Source of the DNA: Valencia hispanica
Taxonomy: Eukaryota; Chordata; Actinopteri; Cyprinodontiformes; Valenciidae
DNA length: 64,000 nucleotides
Assembly: GCA_963556495.2 (NCBI GenBank)
Contig: OY747702.1
Span: 42,168,180-42,232,179 of the forward strand
Reading direction: 5' to 3'
Positions 52,301 through 63,980 of the stretch are shown piece after piece. Position numbers and translations under genes: made by a program. Position 1 is the stretch's first letter. Each line of letters begins with the position of its first letter. The notes under the pieces were generated by a model. That model did not search any database, had not been told where the DNA came from, and saw nothing but the letters and a program-made list of their open reading frames with translations.

Positions 52301-53969
52301 ATTATGGACAACCCTGAGCATCCTCTTCATGAGACTGTCATACAACAACAGAGTGTCTTCAGTCGGAGGCTTCTTCAGTTTTGCTGCAATACAGTCCGCT
52401 ACAGGAAATCCTTCCTGCCCATAGCCATCATCATCTACAACAACTCCTTAAAGAATTAATTATATGAGCTTCAACAACACTTAATTTCCCTCTGGGATCA
52501 ATAAAGTATTTTTGAATTTGAATAACAGACTTTTCTCTCCTCAAGTGTGTTTAATGTAAGACCTTAATGCCAAACCTTTAAGTACCTGCTAGGAAACAGA
52601 AGTTGAAGATGGATTTCATTTTTCAACACAACAGGGATTCCTAGAATACAGATAACACAGAAAATGACTTCAGTAGAGGAAAATTGAAGTTTTGAAATGA
52701 CCTGGCTAAAGTCCAGGGCTAAGTTTGAAAGAAAAAGTGTGGAGTGATGGCTGAAGAGTGCTGCGGACAAGAGATATTCTCACAATCTGACGTAGGGACC
52801 TTGTATTATTTTTAAGGTGTGACATGCTGACAGACTTGTGCCAAAGAAGGATGAATAATGAACCTAACTCAATAGGTGGTTCAACAAAGCAGTCCAAGGG
52901 TGTCCACACTTATATCAATCATTTTATTCAAATTTTTTTCCAAAGTTTGTTTTTAGTTAAATTGTGCAGAATATATATATATTGGATTAAAACGGGAAAA
53001 GACTTGGAAGTTATATTTTGTTGTCTCATTTTTTTTACAACACACCTGACATTTTTAAACGGTCTGCAGCTACACATTTGAGGGCCACTGAATCAAATGG
53101 ACGCATTGTAATTAATTTACAAAAAACATTTAGCATTTTTTAGTTCATCCCATTTTAAACATTCAGTGAACCTTTTTAATATTATTCTTATATGTATGTT
53201 ATGTTACAGATTTCTTGCTTTGTTAGGCACTTTAGGAGAAATCTGGAATGAAATTAGGCAGTATAATTGTGCATGAACCGAAACGGAACCAACATATGTT
53301 GTGCCCTGAGGTTGCTACAGTGAGAGATAATGCAACACAAGAGGACAGAAACTCAAAAAGGGGGAAAAATAAACTTGTTATTTTATTTAAAATTTAAATA
53401 AAAGAAGAAATGTGCTGCCTGGTTAATTAGGCTTCTTCTAGCTGAATTTCCCACCCTCTAATTGTGTGAAATAGCTTCCACAGATCCTAAAATAACTCCA
53501 AGCGTTCCAGTAGTCAGCCAGGATCAATCCACGCTGCAGGCTCACTTTCCCTTTTATCCTTGTCCTGACTCATACAGGCTGCGATTCCTGCAGAGAAACC
53601 GCAGACTTCTGCTGCCCATCCACAGCGTTGTGTGCCTGGTTACATTCGGCCTCTCCCTGCCCGTAGCCATCAGCCTCTTCCCTCAGATGTCTCAGGTACA
53701 GTATGTTCAGCTGCTCTGAAGGCCAGATGGCTCATGGAGCAGCTGGGAAGAATTCACATTAATATATACTCCACTTAGCACCCACAGCCCCTGCAGCGTT
53801 TTTCTTCCTAACTAAAAAGGACTTTCAAGGTTAAACCCAGAGGTATACAGCTTAATCAATTCAGTATCATGCTTTTTTTTCTTTTTGGCAGATCGAGGTG
53901 TCTCGCCTTGAGCCGGAAATTGCCATGGCAACGGATTGCAAAGTGTTGACCTACAACAAAGGTTTATGA
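43337..53969 (+). CDS. sfxn5: Sideroflexin 5 (sfxn5)
   Basis: Fourteen coding exons join in phase to 325 aa: 43337-43393, 47127-47195, 48076-48153, 48500-48526, 48625-48679, 48775-48800, 48951-49004, 50522-50578, 50716-50781, 50987-51077, 51325-51440, 51586-51671, 53578-53695 and 53892-53969. Human SFXN5 is about 340 aa. The product starts [19 protein letters not shown], followed by [19 protein letters not shown], the family motif HPDTGE (81-86) with MPFRMSGYVPFG, and [14 protein letters not shown]. Hydrophobic helices lie near 104-122, 145-185, 240-260 and 270-297. Sideroflexins are mitochondrial inner-membrane carriers; SFXN1 carries serine, and SFXN5 has been linked to citrate transport. 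Two exons are only 26-27 nt long. Introns hold several mobile elements. Confidence 0.95.
43394..44765. other. sfxn5 intron 1, left part
   Basis: Intronic DNA with no gene. No well-preserved repeat is assignable before the SINE at 44766. Confidence 0.45.
44766..44958 (-). mobile_element. tRNA-derived SINE with poly(A) tail, minus strand
   Basis: On the minus strand an A-box-like TAAGTGGTTAGAGCG is followed after about 45 nt by a box-B-like GGTTTGACTCCCG. The body ends in an A-rich tail, the complement of the T run at 44766-44778. The tail type differs from the (GATG)n SINE at 42341, so this is a separate SINE family, probably LINE-1/L2-mobilised. It is not counted as a tRNA gene because the folds are incomplete. 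Confidence 0.6.
44959..45900. other. sfxn5 intron 1, middle part
   Basis: AT-rich intron. I see no gene or recognisable repeat. Confidence 0.45.
45930..46330. promoter_or_regulatory. Candidate conserved non-coding element in sfxn5 intron 1
   Basis: A repeat-free, compositionally balanced stretch with clustered factor-like words, including a POU/octamer-like ATGCATAATTAAAG (46051-46064), an E-box-like CACATGG, TCAATTAGGATG and GATAATAAAA. Human SFXN5 lies next to EMX1, so its introns may host EMX1 enhancers. No emx1 is seen in this window. This is a guess without alignment. Confidence 0.25.
46331..47126. other. sfxn5 intron 1, right end
   Basis: AT-rich intron leading to the exon 2 acceptor. 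No gene or repeat is assigned. Confidence 0.45.
47196..48075. other. sfxn5 intron 2
   Basis: AT-rich intron with short homopolymer runs. Nothing else is supported. Confidence 0.45.
49120..49570 (-). mobile_element. L2/Maui-like LINE fragment in sfxn5 intron 7
   Basis: The minus strand carries a reverse-transcriptase piece, [17 protein letters not shown] followed by [10 protein letters not shown] (about 49490-49570). It then jumps to the downstream C-terminal region, [20 protein letters not shown] (about 49200-49320). The intervening palm region is deleted. The fragment is dead. Confidence 0.7.
49585..50075 (+). mobile_element. Tc1-like transposon 3' part, plus strand
   Basis: Plus-strand transposase words (GTGGAAGAGGGTGCCCTGG, GGTCAAATGAGACCAGAACT) are followed by the typical 3' terminal region (AAATACACTAAAGTTTGG) and the terminal word GCAAGGCCCTGTA at 50061-50073. 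It abuts the LINE fragment, so one may have inserted beside the other. Confidence 0.65.
50076..50521. other. sfxn5 intron 7, right end
   Basis: AT-rich intronic DNA before exon 8, with nothing recognised. Confidence 0.4.
51672..52249. other. sfxn5 intron 12, left part
   Basis: AT-rich intron with no gene or assignable repeat. Confidence 0.4.
52250..52530 (+). mobile_element. Rex1/Babar-like LINE 3' end in sfxn5 intron 12
   Basis: The C-terminal LINE remnant [18 protein letters not shown] then [18 protein letters not shown] is followed by TTTCCCTCTGGGATCAATAAAGTATTTTTG. It shares over 100 nearly identical bases with the copy at 13080-13280, and here retains more of the coding end. Confidence 0.65.
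52531..53577. other. sfxn5 intron 12, right part
   Basis: AT-rich intron. No gene is supported. Confidence 0.4.
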
Positions 53970-56147
53970 TGAAGATGGAATGTGAGCACAAAACGGAGTC
54001 TGCTTTATGAAGGACAGTAACTGAGAACCTACTGCAGGGTTTGGTGGCCATCTGACACGAAATCATTAGAGTTGTTGTCTTTACCCAACATTCCAAAACC
54101 GGTTACATATGAAAACCTATACAGAAAGTGCTGCATTCACTAAGCCACGGTGTATCCTCTGAACAGCCCAGAGATTGTTGCCTTTACTACAGCTGTTCAA
54201 GAACTCTGTATTTTTACTCTAACACCCCTTTTTAGCAATAACATAATTCTGATATTTACAGGGTATTGTTCCCTGCATGTGCTATTAATGTATAGGGGTT
54301 ATTTCTGTAGCACAATCAAATTAAATGGTGATCCATTTGTTTGGTGTTTGTTCTTGGTTTGATAATGAGATGAGCCTTTCCTGCTCTGTTTTAGGTCAGA
54401 TATGGAGGGTGTGTTTCTCTTTCAGTACGTTTATCTTCATATCTCCTTACCCCTGAGTGGTGAGCTCTGGCAGCTAGTGTGATGTTTGTTTACCTGTCAG
54501 TTTTCTTATGCGAACAGCTGCCTGTGAAGCAACAAAAGTAAAGTCTCCACGTTGGGATGGAAACAGCAGAGGTTATTGAGTTTTGTAGAGCAGAGGGCAG
54601 CTGCACAGTCTGGTGATTCTCCCCCTCTGCATTAATATTGCTGAAGACACTTCTCAAATACCTTTAATGAACAGCAACCTCCACATTTATTGGCACCCTG
54701 GTAGAGATATGTAAAAGGCTTAAATAAATCTCTTTTGTTGCTGCATACTCTTACACTAAGAAATGCTACTATCTCCCTACCTTTAAATTTGCAACTGGTA
54801 TTCTTTTGGTAAATTATTTTAAGACATTGTTGTTTTAACAAAATCTTCCCTGCTGTCAATACTTTGTACAAACTTTTTTGCAACCCTGGAGGTTTGCAAA
54901 AAAAAAAAAAAAAATCCCTGCCTCTCATACTTAGGTCTTTTTGAGGATGACCTAAATTAAAAACAGACATTGTATATTTTTACTAATTGTGCCAGTAAAG
55001 GTGGATGGTGCTATAGCTGCCTTTATTCACACACACAGAAACATAAGAAATCTCAGTTTCTGTTATTTAACAAAAGGGTGGGAAACAGCAGCTGTCACAG
55101 ACACAAATGCCTGCATGAAAGAAACCACTAAGGTCTGAGTAGCGGACAGGCAGTGGAGTCACAAGGTTGTTCTGTTGTAACTTAAGCTAAAGTTGTGATA
55201 TAAAACAGTAGTTTGTGAAGGGCATAATTAATCAAGGATTCTTCAATTAATCTAACTTGTCAGCTCATGACCATTTAAATTAGTCAAACTTTTTGTGATG
55301 TATATATGTTTAAACTGTTTAAAAATAGAAACTGGTCATATATTACTTGACCAGCTCAGATTTGTTTTAGCTGTCAGATATGTCCCTGTTTACTGGGTCT
55401 TAAAGAACCCCTGCCGCAGATGTTTACTGTTTTTTAAACTCAGAAATGAAAACAGACCAGCTTATTTAACCCAGGTAATGTGAAGCAACATTCACAATAC
55501 GTGACACAGTATTACATTTTTGTCTTAATTGTCCTACACCACTGACTGTTAATAAGCTTCAACTGTTGATACATTAGGCTTCTCATTTTTGTTACATTAT
55601 TCTAAACATATGTATAACATATATGAGATACAATGTATTGTTTTTAAAATTAATCTTATTAAAGGTTTGGTTGTCAAATATGTAAAATCTGTGTATGTAT
55701 TATTTTACATGATACATCTCTGCTTCAGCTAGTAATGGGTGTGATCATGAGCCCCATTTTCCACCACTTTTGCAACAAATTATTTTACAGTAAGGCTGAA
55801 CTTTTGTATTTTAGTTTTACGGTAAGGTTAAAGAGGTAAGTGAGGTTAAAAACATAAAAGATTACAAAGATACCATAAAATGTATGAAATAGGGACATAT
55901 AAATAAAAATACAATGGAATAAACAAACAAACAAAAAAATAAAATAAAAAGCATTGGTACTTTTATCTGTTGAACGTGATGCTTAAAAACCTTTTATCCA
56001 GCTGGAAACATCAACAAGTTGCCATGCAAATAACCTAGTTTCCCTGTACGTATTTATATGTTGGTAGGCTACATTTGAAAAGTGCTGGTTGTCAGCTGTA
56101 TCAAACTTTAATCTTTTTATAGAAGTTTTATACCAAAGGCTAGATTT
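53970..56147 (+). other. sfxn5 3' UTR and sfxn5-smyd5 interval
   Basis: No gene is found. AATAAA at 54723-54728 is a possible sfxn5 poly(A) signal, and a 20-nt poly(A) run lies at about 54896-54914. The rest is AT-rich with no recognisable mobile element. Confidence 0.4.
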
Positions 56148-56149
56148 GA

Positions 56150-56208
<59 letters not shown>
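56148..56208. repeat. (AAAG)n microsatellite upstream of smyd5
   Basis: About 15 uninterrupted AAAG tetramers ending 81 nt before the smyd5 start codon. Purine-only on the plus strand, it could adopt triplex-like structures and vary in length within the promoter. Confidence 0.95.
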
Positions 56209-56219
56209 CCACCATCCCA

Positions 56220-56233
56220 CCAGCAGGAGGCGC
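56220..56233 (+). promoter_or_regulatory. CTCF-like core motif at the smyd5 promoter
   Basis: CCAGCAGGAGGCGC has one mismatch to the CTCF core CCASYAGRKGGCRS and is 57 nt upstream of the smyd5 ATG, next to the (AAAG)n tract. Binding is not shown. Confidence 0.35.
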
Positions 56234-56289
56234 TGCCTGTTTTCCTACAGGGTTATTTTAAGGGGTAGAAAGGGCAAATGTTGCCAAAC

Positions 56290-59200
56290 ATGGCTGCTCC
56301 CGTGGATGACATGTTTTCCCTCTGTGTGGACCCGTGTAAAGTCACCAGCAGCGTGGAAGTCAGGTTTATAGATAACATAAAGGTGAGTCTTTCCTATGTT
56401 GTCACATTTAAGCAGACTGAAAGTGTTCGGTGGTTTAATGGCGTCGTAGAGAAGGGGTGCGGTTAACTCGCATGTTGGCTGCAGCTCACTGCTGCATATG
56501 ACATGACATTATACACTGGACCTCAGTTTACAGAAAATAAAGTAAGAAGACAGCAAGATCACATTTTTGCTTACATTTATCCACATGATAGATGTGTTTC
56601 AAGATAGTCCAGACTCATTGATTTTAATTTCTTTTTCTTTCTGTAACTCATTCAGATCCTCTTGTGCATCCTCTTGAAATCTGTGGCATTTTAGCATCTT
56701 TGTGTTTTGTCACTCACCAGTCAAATCATCAGCACGGTGTCTTGTAGCTAAACAGGAATAGGTATGTTGTCAAAGGGGTAGTTTCAAACTGCTGAGTTAT
56801 TTCATTAACAGGGAAACAGTTAGTGATATTAAATAATAGCAACTCTTTATGGATGGACATTACTCAGGGGTTAGGTTTGGGACCTAAAAGTAAAAAAAAA
56901 AAAAGAAAATCACCAAAGACAGGTACAAGTATTAAAATCTGTCCATTTTGCTGGTGACCGTAATATTTTCTGTTTTGAAGACTTTACTTGATAATTTAAG
57001 GATAATTTTTTGAACATGTAAATGAAATTATTGTAATTTGGGCTTTATTGCAGCATATTCAGCTTTAGTTGCTTTGCTTTATTAGTTTTTGCCACATTAG
57101 TTTTATTTCTGAAGCTACTTGTTTGAATTTTTGCAGGGTAAGGGTCTCTTTGCTAAAAGAAGCATCAAGAAGGGAGACACTATTTTTGTTGAGCGGCCTC
57201 TGGTTTCTGCACAGTTCCTGTGGAATTCCTTGTATAAATATAAAGGTAAAGTCCTGGACATCTGCTGTATGAGACATATTCTATTAAAGTCCTCAAAGAT
57301 ACGTACTTAAAAAAAACATCAGGAAAAATCCATGTATCTTGTTCTTTGCATTTTCAGTTAACAACCAAAAATCAAAAAAAGAAAAAAAAAGATTGTTATT
57401 GAATTAGATAAAAAACAAAAACTAACAGATGATTATGTTGAACACGTTCAACATAAAATAGCATAAACATGAAGCGCTTTGGCTTGCTTAGTCCATAATC
57501 AAATTAGTGTGTGGTTCCAGCATTACCATTGTGTCTCTAGATAGCCCGCACTTTTGCACACAGATCAATTTCCGGGTCACGTAAATGAAACATTAAAATC
57601 AAGTCTGATTCTGCGGCCTGTTTTTCCATTTCGTTTTTTTGATGCAAAATTAAAATTGAAAATATGAAAAACAAGACACATTTTTGGGGGGGGATTTTTG
57701 TATCCGAAATTAAAAAACAAATAAAATAAACTAATCACTTTCAGTTGTTGATGAAAATGGAAAGATCGAATGATACACAAATTTTCTTTCTCTTTTTATT
57801 TATTTTTTCCTTTTCCAAGCCTGTGAGTACTGCTTACGTGCTCTGGAGACTGCAGAAGAAAATGCCCGGAGACTCAGTGGCAACCCTGCCCTTAGCCTTC
57901 CTCATCCTGAACTCTGCCGCGTCCGCCCTGAGCTCCATCAAGCCTGCCCTCAGTGCCAGGTAGGTCCACTCAGTCTCTCTGCTGCTCCACATGACTAGCT
58001 GATTAGTTTTTTACACACATGTTTAGTTCTTTTTCTGTTTACTTCGGTTCTTCTACTTTTGTAATATTGCATATTTGGTGTAAGATTTTATGGGTACAAA
58101 AAGAAGCCCCCATGATGAGTTATTTCTTACCCACCATGAAAGCCAATGATTTAAAATCTAATCTAAAATATTTCTACTTCAGAAAATAGTTAACATGTTA
58201 GTTATTTTCTTATTTTTTTTAAGGAACATAGCCTGGGGTATATTTTGTTCTCATTTTGACAAGTGATGATTTAGTAATTATCTTCTACTCATTGTATACT
58301 GCAAGGAAATGTAATTTGTCCCCCCCCCCCCCCCCCCCCCATAAATATCATAGGCCAGCAGTATGTAGCCTAGAGTTCTTTTAATTAGATCAGGGGTCAT
58401 AATCTGTCATTTCAAGAGTCACCGGTCTCAAACGGAGATCATAACCCCCCAATAAAATAAGGATGGGATTTAATACAAAGTTCATTTAAATAATATACAA
58501 AAATAAATTGAATGATGCATGAGATTTGAACATTTTTTTTTTATAAATGTAGTTCCTTAATTCATTAAAATGCTCAACTAAAAAGAAAATTAGCTGATAT
58601 GCCATGGTCTAAGTACATTAGTTCAAAATGGCTGGATTAGGGGTACAAAATGGAAGTAGGGTATAAAATACAGGAATGAAATACAAGTCCAAGTAGTTGA
58701 AGTTCAGCTTTTTTAAATCAATTATATGGAAATTTAGATGGAAGTTTTTATTTTAAAAGTATTTAAAATGGCCCTGTAAATTCCTTTAATTTCAGGATTT
58801 TTTTTTCCATTTATGTGGAGACAGTGGTGGGATTTAGCATTTCCAAAGCTGTTGATAAATCAAATTAGAGCTAAAATTGGGCCATTCCAACCTCATGACA
58901 ATTGATTGTTTTGTCTCTTATAACAAGCAAAAGCATGGCTCCAGATGTAGAGTTAGAACGGCCGCTTTCTTTCATAGCAGTAGTATTAACTCAATTTTAT
59001 ATATATTTTAGTTTCAGTACATTGTTACAACATGGGGAAGAAGAAGAAACGAACATAAAGCTAACTGAGACACAGGGCCATAGTTTATTTTCTTAGAATT
59101 TAAAGTCGGGAGTTAAGTATTTTGCCATCAACATCTTGGAAATTTACAGCTGGAATGTAAGGAGTTGATCGAGCTGAAAAGTTGGGATTCTATTTATTCC

Positions 59201-61234
59201 GCAGTGTTTTGGTGCAGAGTATCAAGATCTGTCATGCTCTACCAAATATATTTGAAATTAAATTAGTAAGGATAATTAAAGAGGCAGAATGAAGAAACGA
59301 AACTCATGAGCGACCCGGCCGGCGCTGCAAGTAACTGCAGCCAGCGGCACGGGAGCGTGCACAAACGCTTCACAAAAAAACATACCTCTTCACAGTGACT
59401 TACTTCTTTTTCTTAGTGCCACTTTTTAGTGGGCTGTGAGTCGTCCTTGGTCGTTTCCCAGTTGCAGAAGAGAAGAATCCATTCTCACAATTAAATCAAT
59501 GGAGGTCTGCGACCATTTTTCTTCCTCTTTTAAAGCTGTCGAGAACGCGCAAGCAGTGTCAATTGACGTCACATCCGTAGGACAGCGCGGGAAATTCGGA
59601 CCCCGAACTGCAGCACATTTTGCAGCACACAGCCAGTTTAAGAAAATGGAGCGAAACGTGGGTGGGCTCATAATTTTTGGTTTATAACGCTTCATCACCC
59701 AACAGCATTAAAAAAAACTGGACATGGATGTTTATTTTATTTACAAATCATGCCCCATGTTCCTTTAAAAAAAGTCATTGTGTTGCAACCAAATAATTTG
59801 CCCCCTACTGATCAGTTGCTAGATTGCACATTTATGCTTTTATACGTTGGCTTGGTTTTTAACAAAAATCTCCACCACCCTTTTTACACTGGGTGACGAA
59901 TATCTAATGTTCCTGAAACGCTTCAGTATTTTCTAACATTTACATAATTTTGAAACTTGACAAGTATTTAGAAATATGTAAATTAGTTTAAAAATGAAAT
60001 TGTATTACCTTCATTAGATTTTCATTTATTAGAGGGACTTAAATTTCAATACTTTTTGCATGGTTGAATATCTTGTACAGGCTGCATTTGTTTTCATCCT
60101 AGGAGACTGAGAGATCAATAAACTTTACAACCACTTTCTTGATTACATTGTTGCCAGGTGATGCAAAACTGTTTCCATCACACGTTTTTAATTGCCTTTC
60201 TGCAGGTGATGTACTGCAGCGGCGAGTGTCGGCAGGCAGCTGCAGATCAGTATCATCGGGTTCTTTGCCTGGGTCCCTCTGAGGAAGATCCAGACCACCC
60301 TATCAACAAGCTTAAAGATGCATGGAGGTGGCACAGTCTTTAACTAATAATCTTAACCTCTCTTGTGTTCTGATTACATTCAAACATGTTTGTTCACCAA
60401 CTTTTAAAAGGTATTGTCTGCTTTTAGGAGTGTGCATTATCCCCCAGAGACATCCAGTATCATGCTTATGGCCAAAATGGTAGCTGTGGTCAAACAGGTC
60501 AGTTTCTAATGTGTTGAATTGAAGCCAAAATCTTACAGATATCTGTTGAAAATAACTTGACAAACATCAGAAGTAGCAATACTAAATGTATCTTCTCTAG
60601 ATGTAATTAGATTTTCACCCAGCATTGTTTCATAATTCAAATCTTACTGCTAAATCAGCCATGAAATTAGTTTTAAGATTGATACAGATGGTCTTAATGA
60701 GAAATTTGCGTATTAAAATGTTTGAAATCAGCCAGGTTGGTAAATGAATTAAAGTTTAATCAATATATTAACTTAAGCAAAATTTATTTTAATTTGAGTT
60801 TTTTGTTGTTTGTGTTTTGTCATTTTTACTAATCGACTCCATGATTTTAATGTTGTCCAGACAAAAGATAAAACACACTGGCAGAAGCTGTTTTCTCACT
60901 TCTGCAGCCGGGCAGCAAACGAAGAGGAGGAGATTGCTCATAAGCTCCTGGGAGAGCAGTTCAGGGTAGGTTACCTTCCTCTGAGTGTGAAATATTTCAA
61001 ATCTGTCAGTTCAAAGAGGACATCCCAGTTCTTCACAGCTCAACAGGCAAAGCAGCAGACCACTGTTTTTATCCCCCTCTTAGAGACTTTAAACCCCGGC
61101 TGTGGCTGCGTTTGCTTATGAAGTTTGTTTGTTCAATGAGATCTAATTTTTCTCTCACGTTTTGTTTGCAGGGGCAGCTGGGCTTGTTGCACAGCCTTTT
61201 TAAAGCTGCACTGTATGACGACCATCTCAGTCGG
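56290..61234 (+). CDS. smyd5: SET and MYND domain protein 5 (smyd5), N-terminal part
   Basis: The exons are 56290-56382, 57137-57245, 57820-57959, 60206-60327, 60428-60497, 60861-60965 and 61172-61234. All are in phase and give the first 234 residues of a protein about 418 aa long in human; the rest lies beyond the window. The SET N-lobe motif GKGLFA is at 32-37. The split zinc-binding region follows: [10 protein letters not shown] (about 68), then [15 protein letters not shown] and the YHRVLC histidine/cysteine. The conserved [21 protein letters not shown] and [13 protein letters not shown] segments match SMYD5. SMYD5 methylates lysines; H4K20 and, more recently, ribosomal protein eL40 (RPL40) have been reported. 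An upstream in-frame ATG at 56278 adds four residues, but 56290 has the stronger Kozak context (A at -3, G at +4). Confidence 0.93.
56383..57136. other. smyd5 intron 1
   Basis: AT-rich intron, with nothing recognised. Confidence 0.45.
57960..60205. other. smyd5 intron 3
   Basis: A 2.2-kb intron with no second gene. A 21-nt poly(C) run is listed separately. A G+C-richer patch at 59310-59660 has CpG sites and a minus-strand open frame without recognisable domains, possibly an old repeat. Confidence 0.45.
58320..58340. repeat. Poly(C) tract
   Basis: A run of 21 consecutive C bases (poly-G on the minus strand) in smyd5 intron 3. Such runs are prone to length error in sequencing and to G-quadruplex or i-motif folding. 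Confidence 0.95.
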
Positions 61235-61332
61235 GTCAGTATCCCTCACACCACCATCTTTTCAATCTGGGAATCATTTATTTCTTTTAAGCAAAAATCT
61301 TCTCAAAACTGCTAAAAAAATAGTTGAGGTTT

Positions 61333-63980
61333 TACAGTGTTGATCAGAAGTTTACATACACTAGTTAGTATCCATCCATCCATCCATCTTCCGCTTTTTC
61401 GGGGTTGGGTCATGGGGGCAGCAGCTTAACCAGAGAGACCCAGACTTCCCTCTTCCCAGCCACTTGGGCCAGCTCCTCGGAAGGAATCCCAAGGCCTTCC
61501 CAGACCAGCTGAAAAACGTAGTCCCTCCAGCGTGTCCTGGGTCTTCCTCTGGGCCTTCTCCTGGTGGGACGTGCCTGGAACACCTCACCAGGGAGGCATC
61601 CTGACCAGATGCCCGAGCCACCTCAACTGACTCCTCTTGATGTGGAGGAGCAGCGACTCTACTCTGAGCCCCTCCCGGATGACCGAGCTTCTCACCCTAT
61701 TTCTAAGGCACCCTGCGGAGGAAACTCATTTCAGTCGCTTGTATCTGTGATCTTATTCTTTCGGTCACCACCCAGAGTGCGTGACCATAGATGATGGTAG
61801 AGGGTAACGTAGATCGACTGGTAAATCGAGAGCTTCGCCTTTCGGTTCAGTTCTTTCTTCACCACGACAGACCGGTACAGCGCCCGCATCACTGCAGAAG
61901 CCTTACCAATCCATCTATCGATCTCCCATTCCATTTTTCCCTCATTCGTGAACATGACCGCCAGATACTTAAACTCCTCCACTTGAGGAAGGACCTCATC
62001 CCAGACCCGGAGAAGGCACCCCACCCTTTTCCGGCTCAAGACCATGGTCATGCATTTGGAGGTGCTGATTCTTATTCCAGCCGCTTCATACTCGGCTGAG
62101 AACCACCCAGTGAAAGCTGCAGATCACGTTCTGATGAAGCCAACAGGACCACATCATGTGCAAACAGCAGAGACCCAATCCTGAAGCTTCCGGAATGGAT
62201 CCGAGCTTCGACTATCCGTGGGACCCTCCTCTCCAGAACCCCCGAATAGATCTTACCAGGGAGGCTCATAAGTGTGATTCCCCCTGTAGTTGGAACACGT
62301 TCTGTGGTCCCCCTTTTTAAACAGGGGGGACCACCACCCCGGTCTGCCAATCCAAGGGAACTTTCCCCATTGTCCACGCAACATTGCAGAGCACAACACA
62401 ACCTCACAACATCTAGAGCCTTAAGGAACTCAGAGCAAATTTCATCCACCCCCGGAGCCTTGCCACCAAGGAGCTTTTTAACCATCTTGGTGACTTCGGC
62501 ACCAGAGATTGGAAGGCGTGCCGGTAAGGTTGAGGAGGTCTTCGAAGTATTCCATCCACGTCCCGCGTCGAGGTCAGCAACACACCATCCCCAACAGTGT
62601 TGGTGGCAGACCGCCCCCCCCCCCACCACCATCCATCCATCGTAAGTCCACAGGATGGTGGAGCAGAATCGCTTCGAAGCCGTATTGAAATCGTTCTCCA
62701 TGGTCTCTCCAAACTCCTCCCACGGCCGAGTTTTTGCTTCAGCGACCATCCGTGCTGCCCTCCGTTTGACCTGCCGGTACCTATCAGCTGCTTCTGGGGT
62801 CCCGCAGGCCAAAAATACTCGATAGGACTCCTTCAGCTTGACCGCATCCCTCACCACAGGTTTCCATCAGCGGGTTCGAGGGTTGCTGACGCGACAGGCA
62901 CCGACCACCTTGCAGCCACAGCTCTGGTCAGCCGCCTCGACAATGGAGGGATGGAACATGGTCCATTTTTGACTCGATGTCCCCTCCCTCCCCCGGGATG
63001 TGTTCAAAGTTCTGCTGGAGGTGAGAGTTGAAACTCCTTCTGACAGGAGACTCTGCCAGACGTTCCCAGCAGACCTTCACAACACGTTTAGGCCTGCCAA
63101 GTCTGTCCGGTATCCTCCCCCACCACCGGAGCCAACTCACCACCAAGTAGTGGTCAGTGTACAGCTCGGCCTCGCTCCTCATCGGAGTGTCCAAAACATG
63201 TGGCCGTAGATCAGATGAAGGGAGGGTGACCCGCTTCCGGGTGAGGGAACAGTAGATCCATATACTAATGAGCCTGAAATAATGAGCATGAACAGTTTTT
63301 TTTGGAGGTGAAATCATCATACAATTTTTTTTTTTTTTTTTTAAAGAAATTGTTTAAGGAGAGTATTGGGATTTTGTTTTCTCACATGGTCAAATATTTA
63401 TGCTAATATTTGGTCAAGTGTCCCTTGCTAATGTTTCATCTCAAGATCTTTTATTTGCCTTCAACAAGCTCTTGCTTTAATATAGATACCATAAAGATTA
63501 AATGAAATATACAGAAGAAATGTTTTGTGGTCAGATGAGACAAAGATTTAGCAGTATGTCAACAATATCAGGAATATGTTTGGAGGAGTAAAGGTCAGGC
63601 ATCCAAACCTTACCACACTGTATCAACTGTCAAGGTGGTGGCAGCATCATATTGTCGTCATACTGTGGTTTTTTTCCTATGCCATTGTACAAAGTAAATG
63701 GTGTGATAAAGAAGGGTGACCACCTCAAATCAAAAGCTAGATGGTTTAGAATTTGTAGAGAAATGGATGTTCCTGCAAAACAATGATCTGTTCACAAAGT
63801 AAAACTAGTTCTGGAAAGGATGCAGGCTGACATAAGATTTGTGAATGATATTGCCATAACCAGGATCTCAATCCTATTAAAATTTGATGGGTTGTACCTA
63901 AAAGCTATTGCAGGAAACCAGTCAATTATAATAAACTTAATGGAAGCTGGGAAGTATCTTTTCCCACCACCGGTGAACCC
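61333..63980 (+). mobile_element. Tc1-like transposon split by a LINE, smyd5 intron 7
   Basis: The left end GATCAGAAGTTTACATACACT at 61338-61358 is a Tc1 terminal repeat. The rest of the element resumes at about 63259, with AAGTGGTGTGGT-type transposase remnants on the plus strand: GTGGTCAGATGAGACAAAG, AAGGTGGTGGCAGCATCAT (GGGSI), and AGGATCTCAATCCTATTAAA (the D/N-P-I region). The element reaches nearly to the window end, and its right terminus may lie outside. It is degraded. Confidence 0.65.
61373..63258 (-). mobile_element. Rex3/RTE-like LINE, 5' truncated, minus strand
   Basis: Read leftward, it begins within the linker region before the reverse transcriptase (FHPSIVEAADRAVAA-like text in broken frames) and then has RRAARMVAEAKTRPWEEFG and KKLLGGKAPGVDEI. 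It continues ITLMSLPGKIYSGVLERRV, then SLLFAHDVVLLASS and QVEEFKYLAVMFTNEGKMEW. It ends in a thumb/tail region and a (GATG)n repeat (complement of TCCATCCATCCATCC at 61371-61386). The span between the finger region and LLFAHD is deleted, and the usual ADD acidic pair is broken to AHD, so it is inactive. A terminal GATG repeat is typical of fish Rex3 elements. Confidence 0.8.

Noticed and set aside
62072..62857. 261-codon minus-strand frame as a host gene
   Set aside because: The words GGKAPGVDEI and LLFAHDVVLLASS show it is a defective RTE-type LINE.
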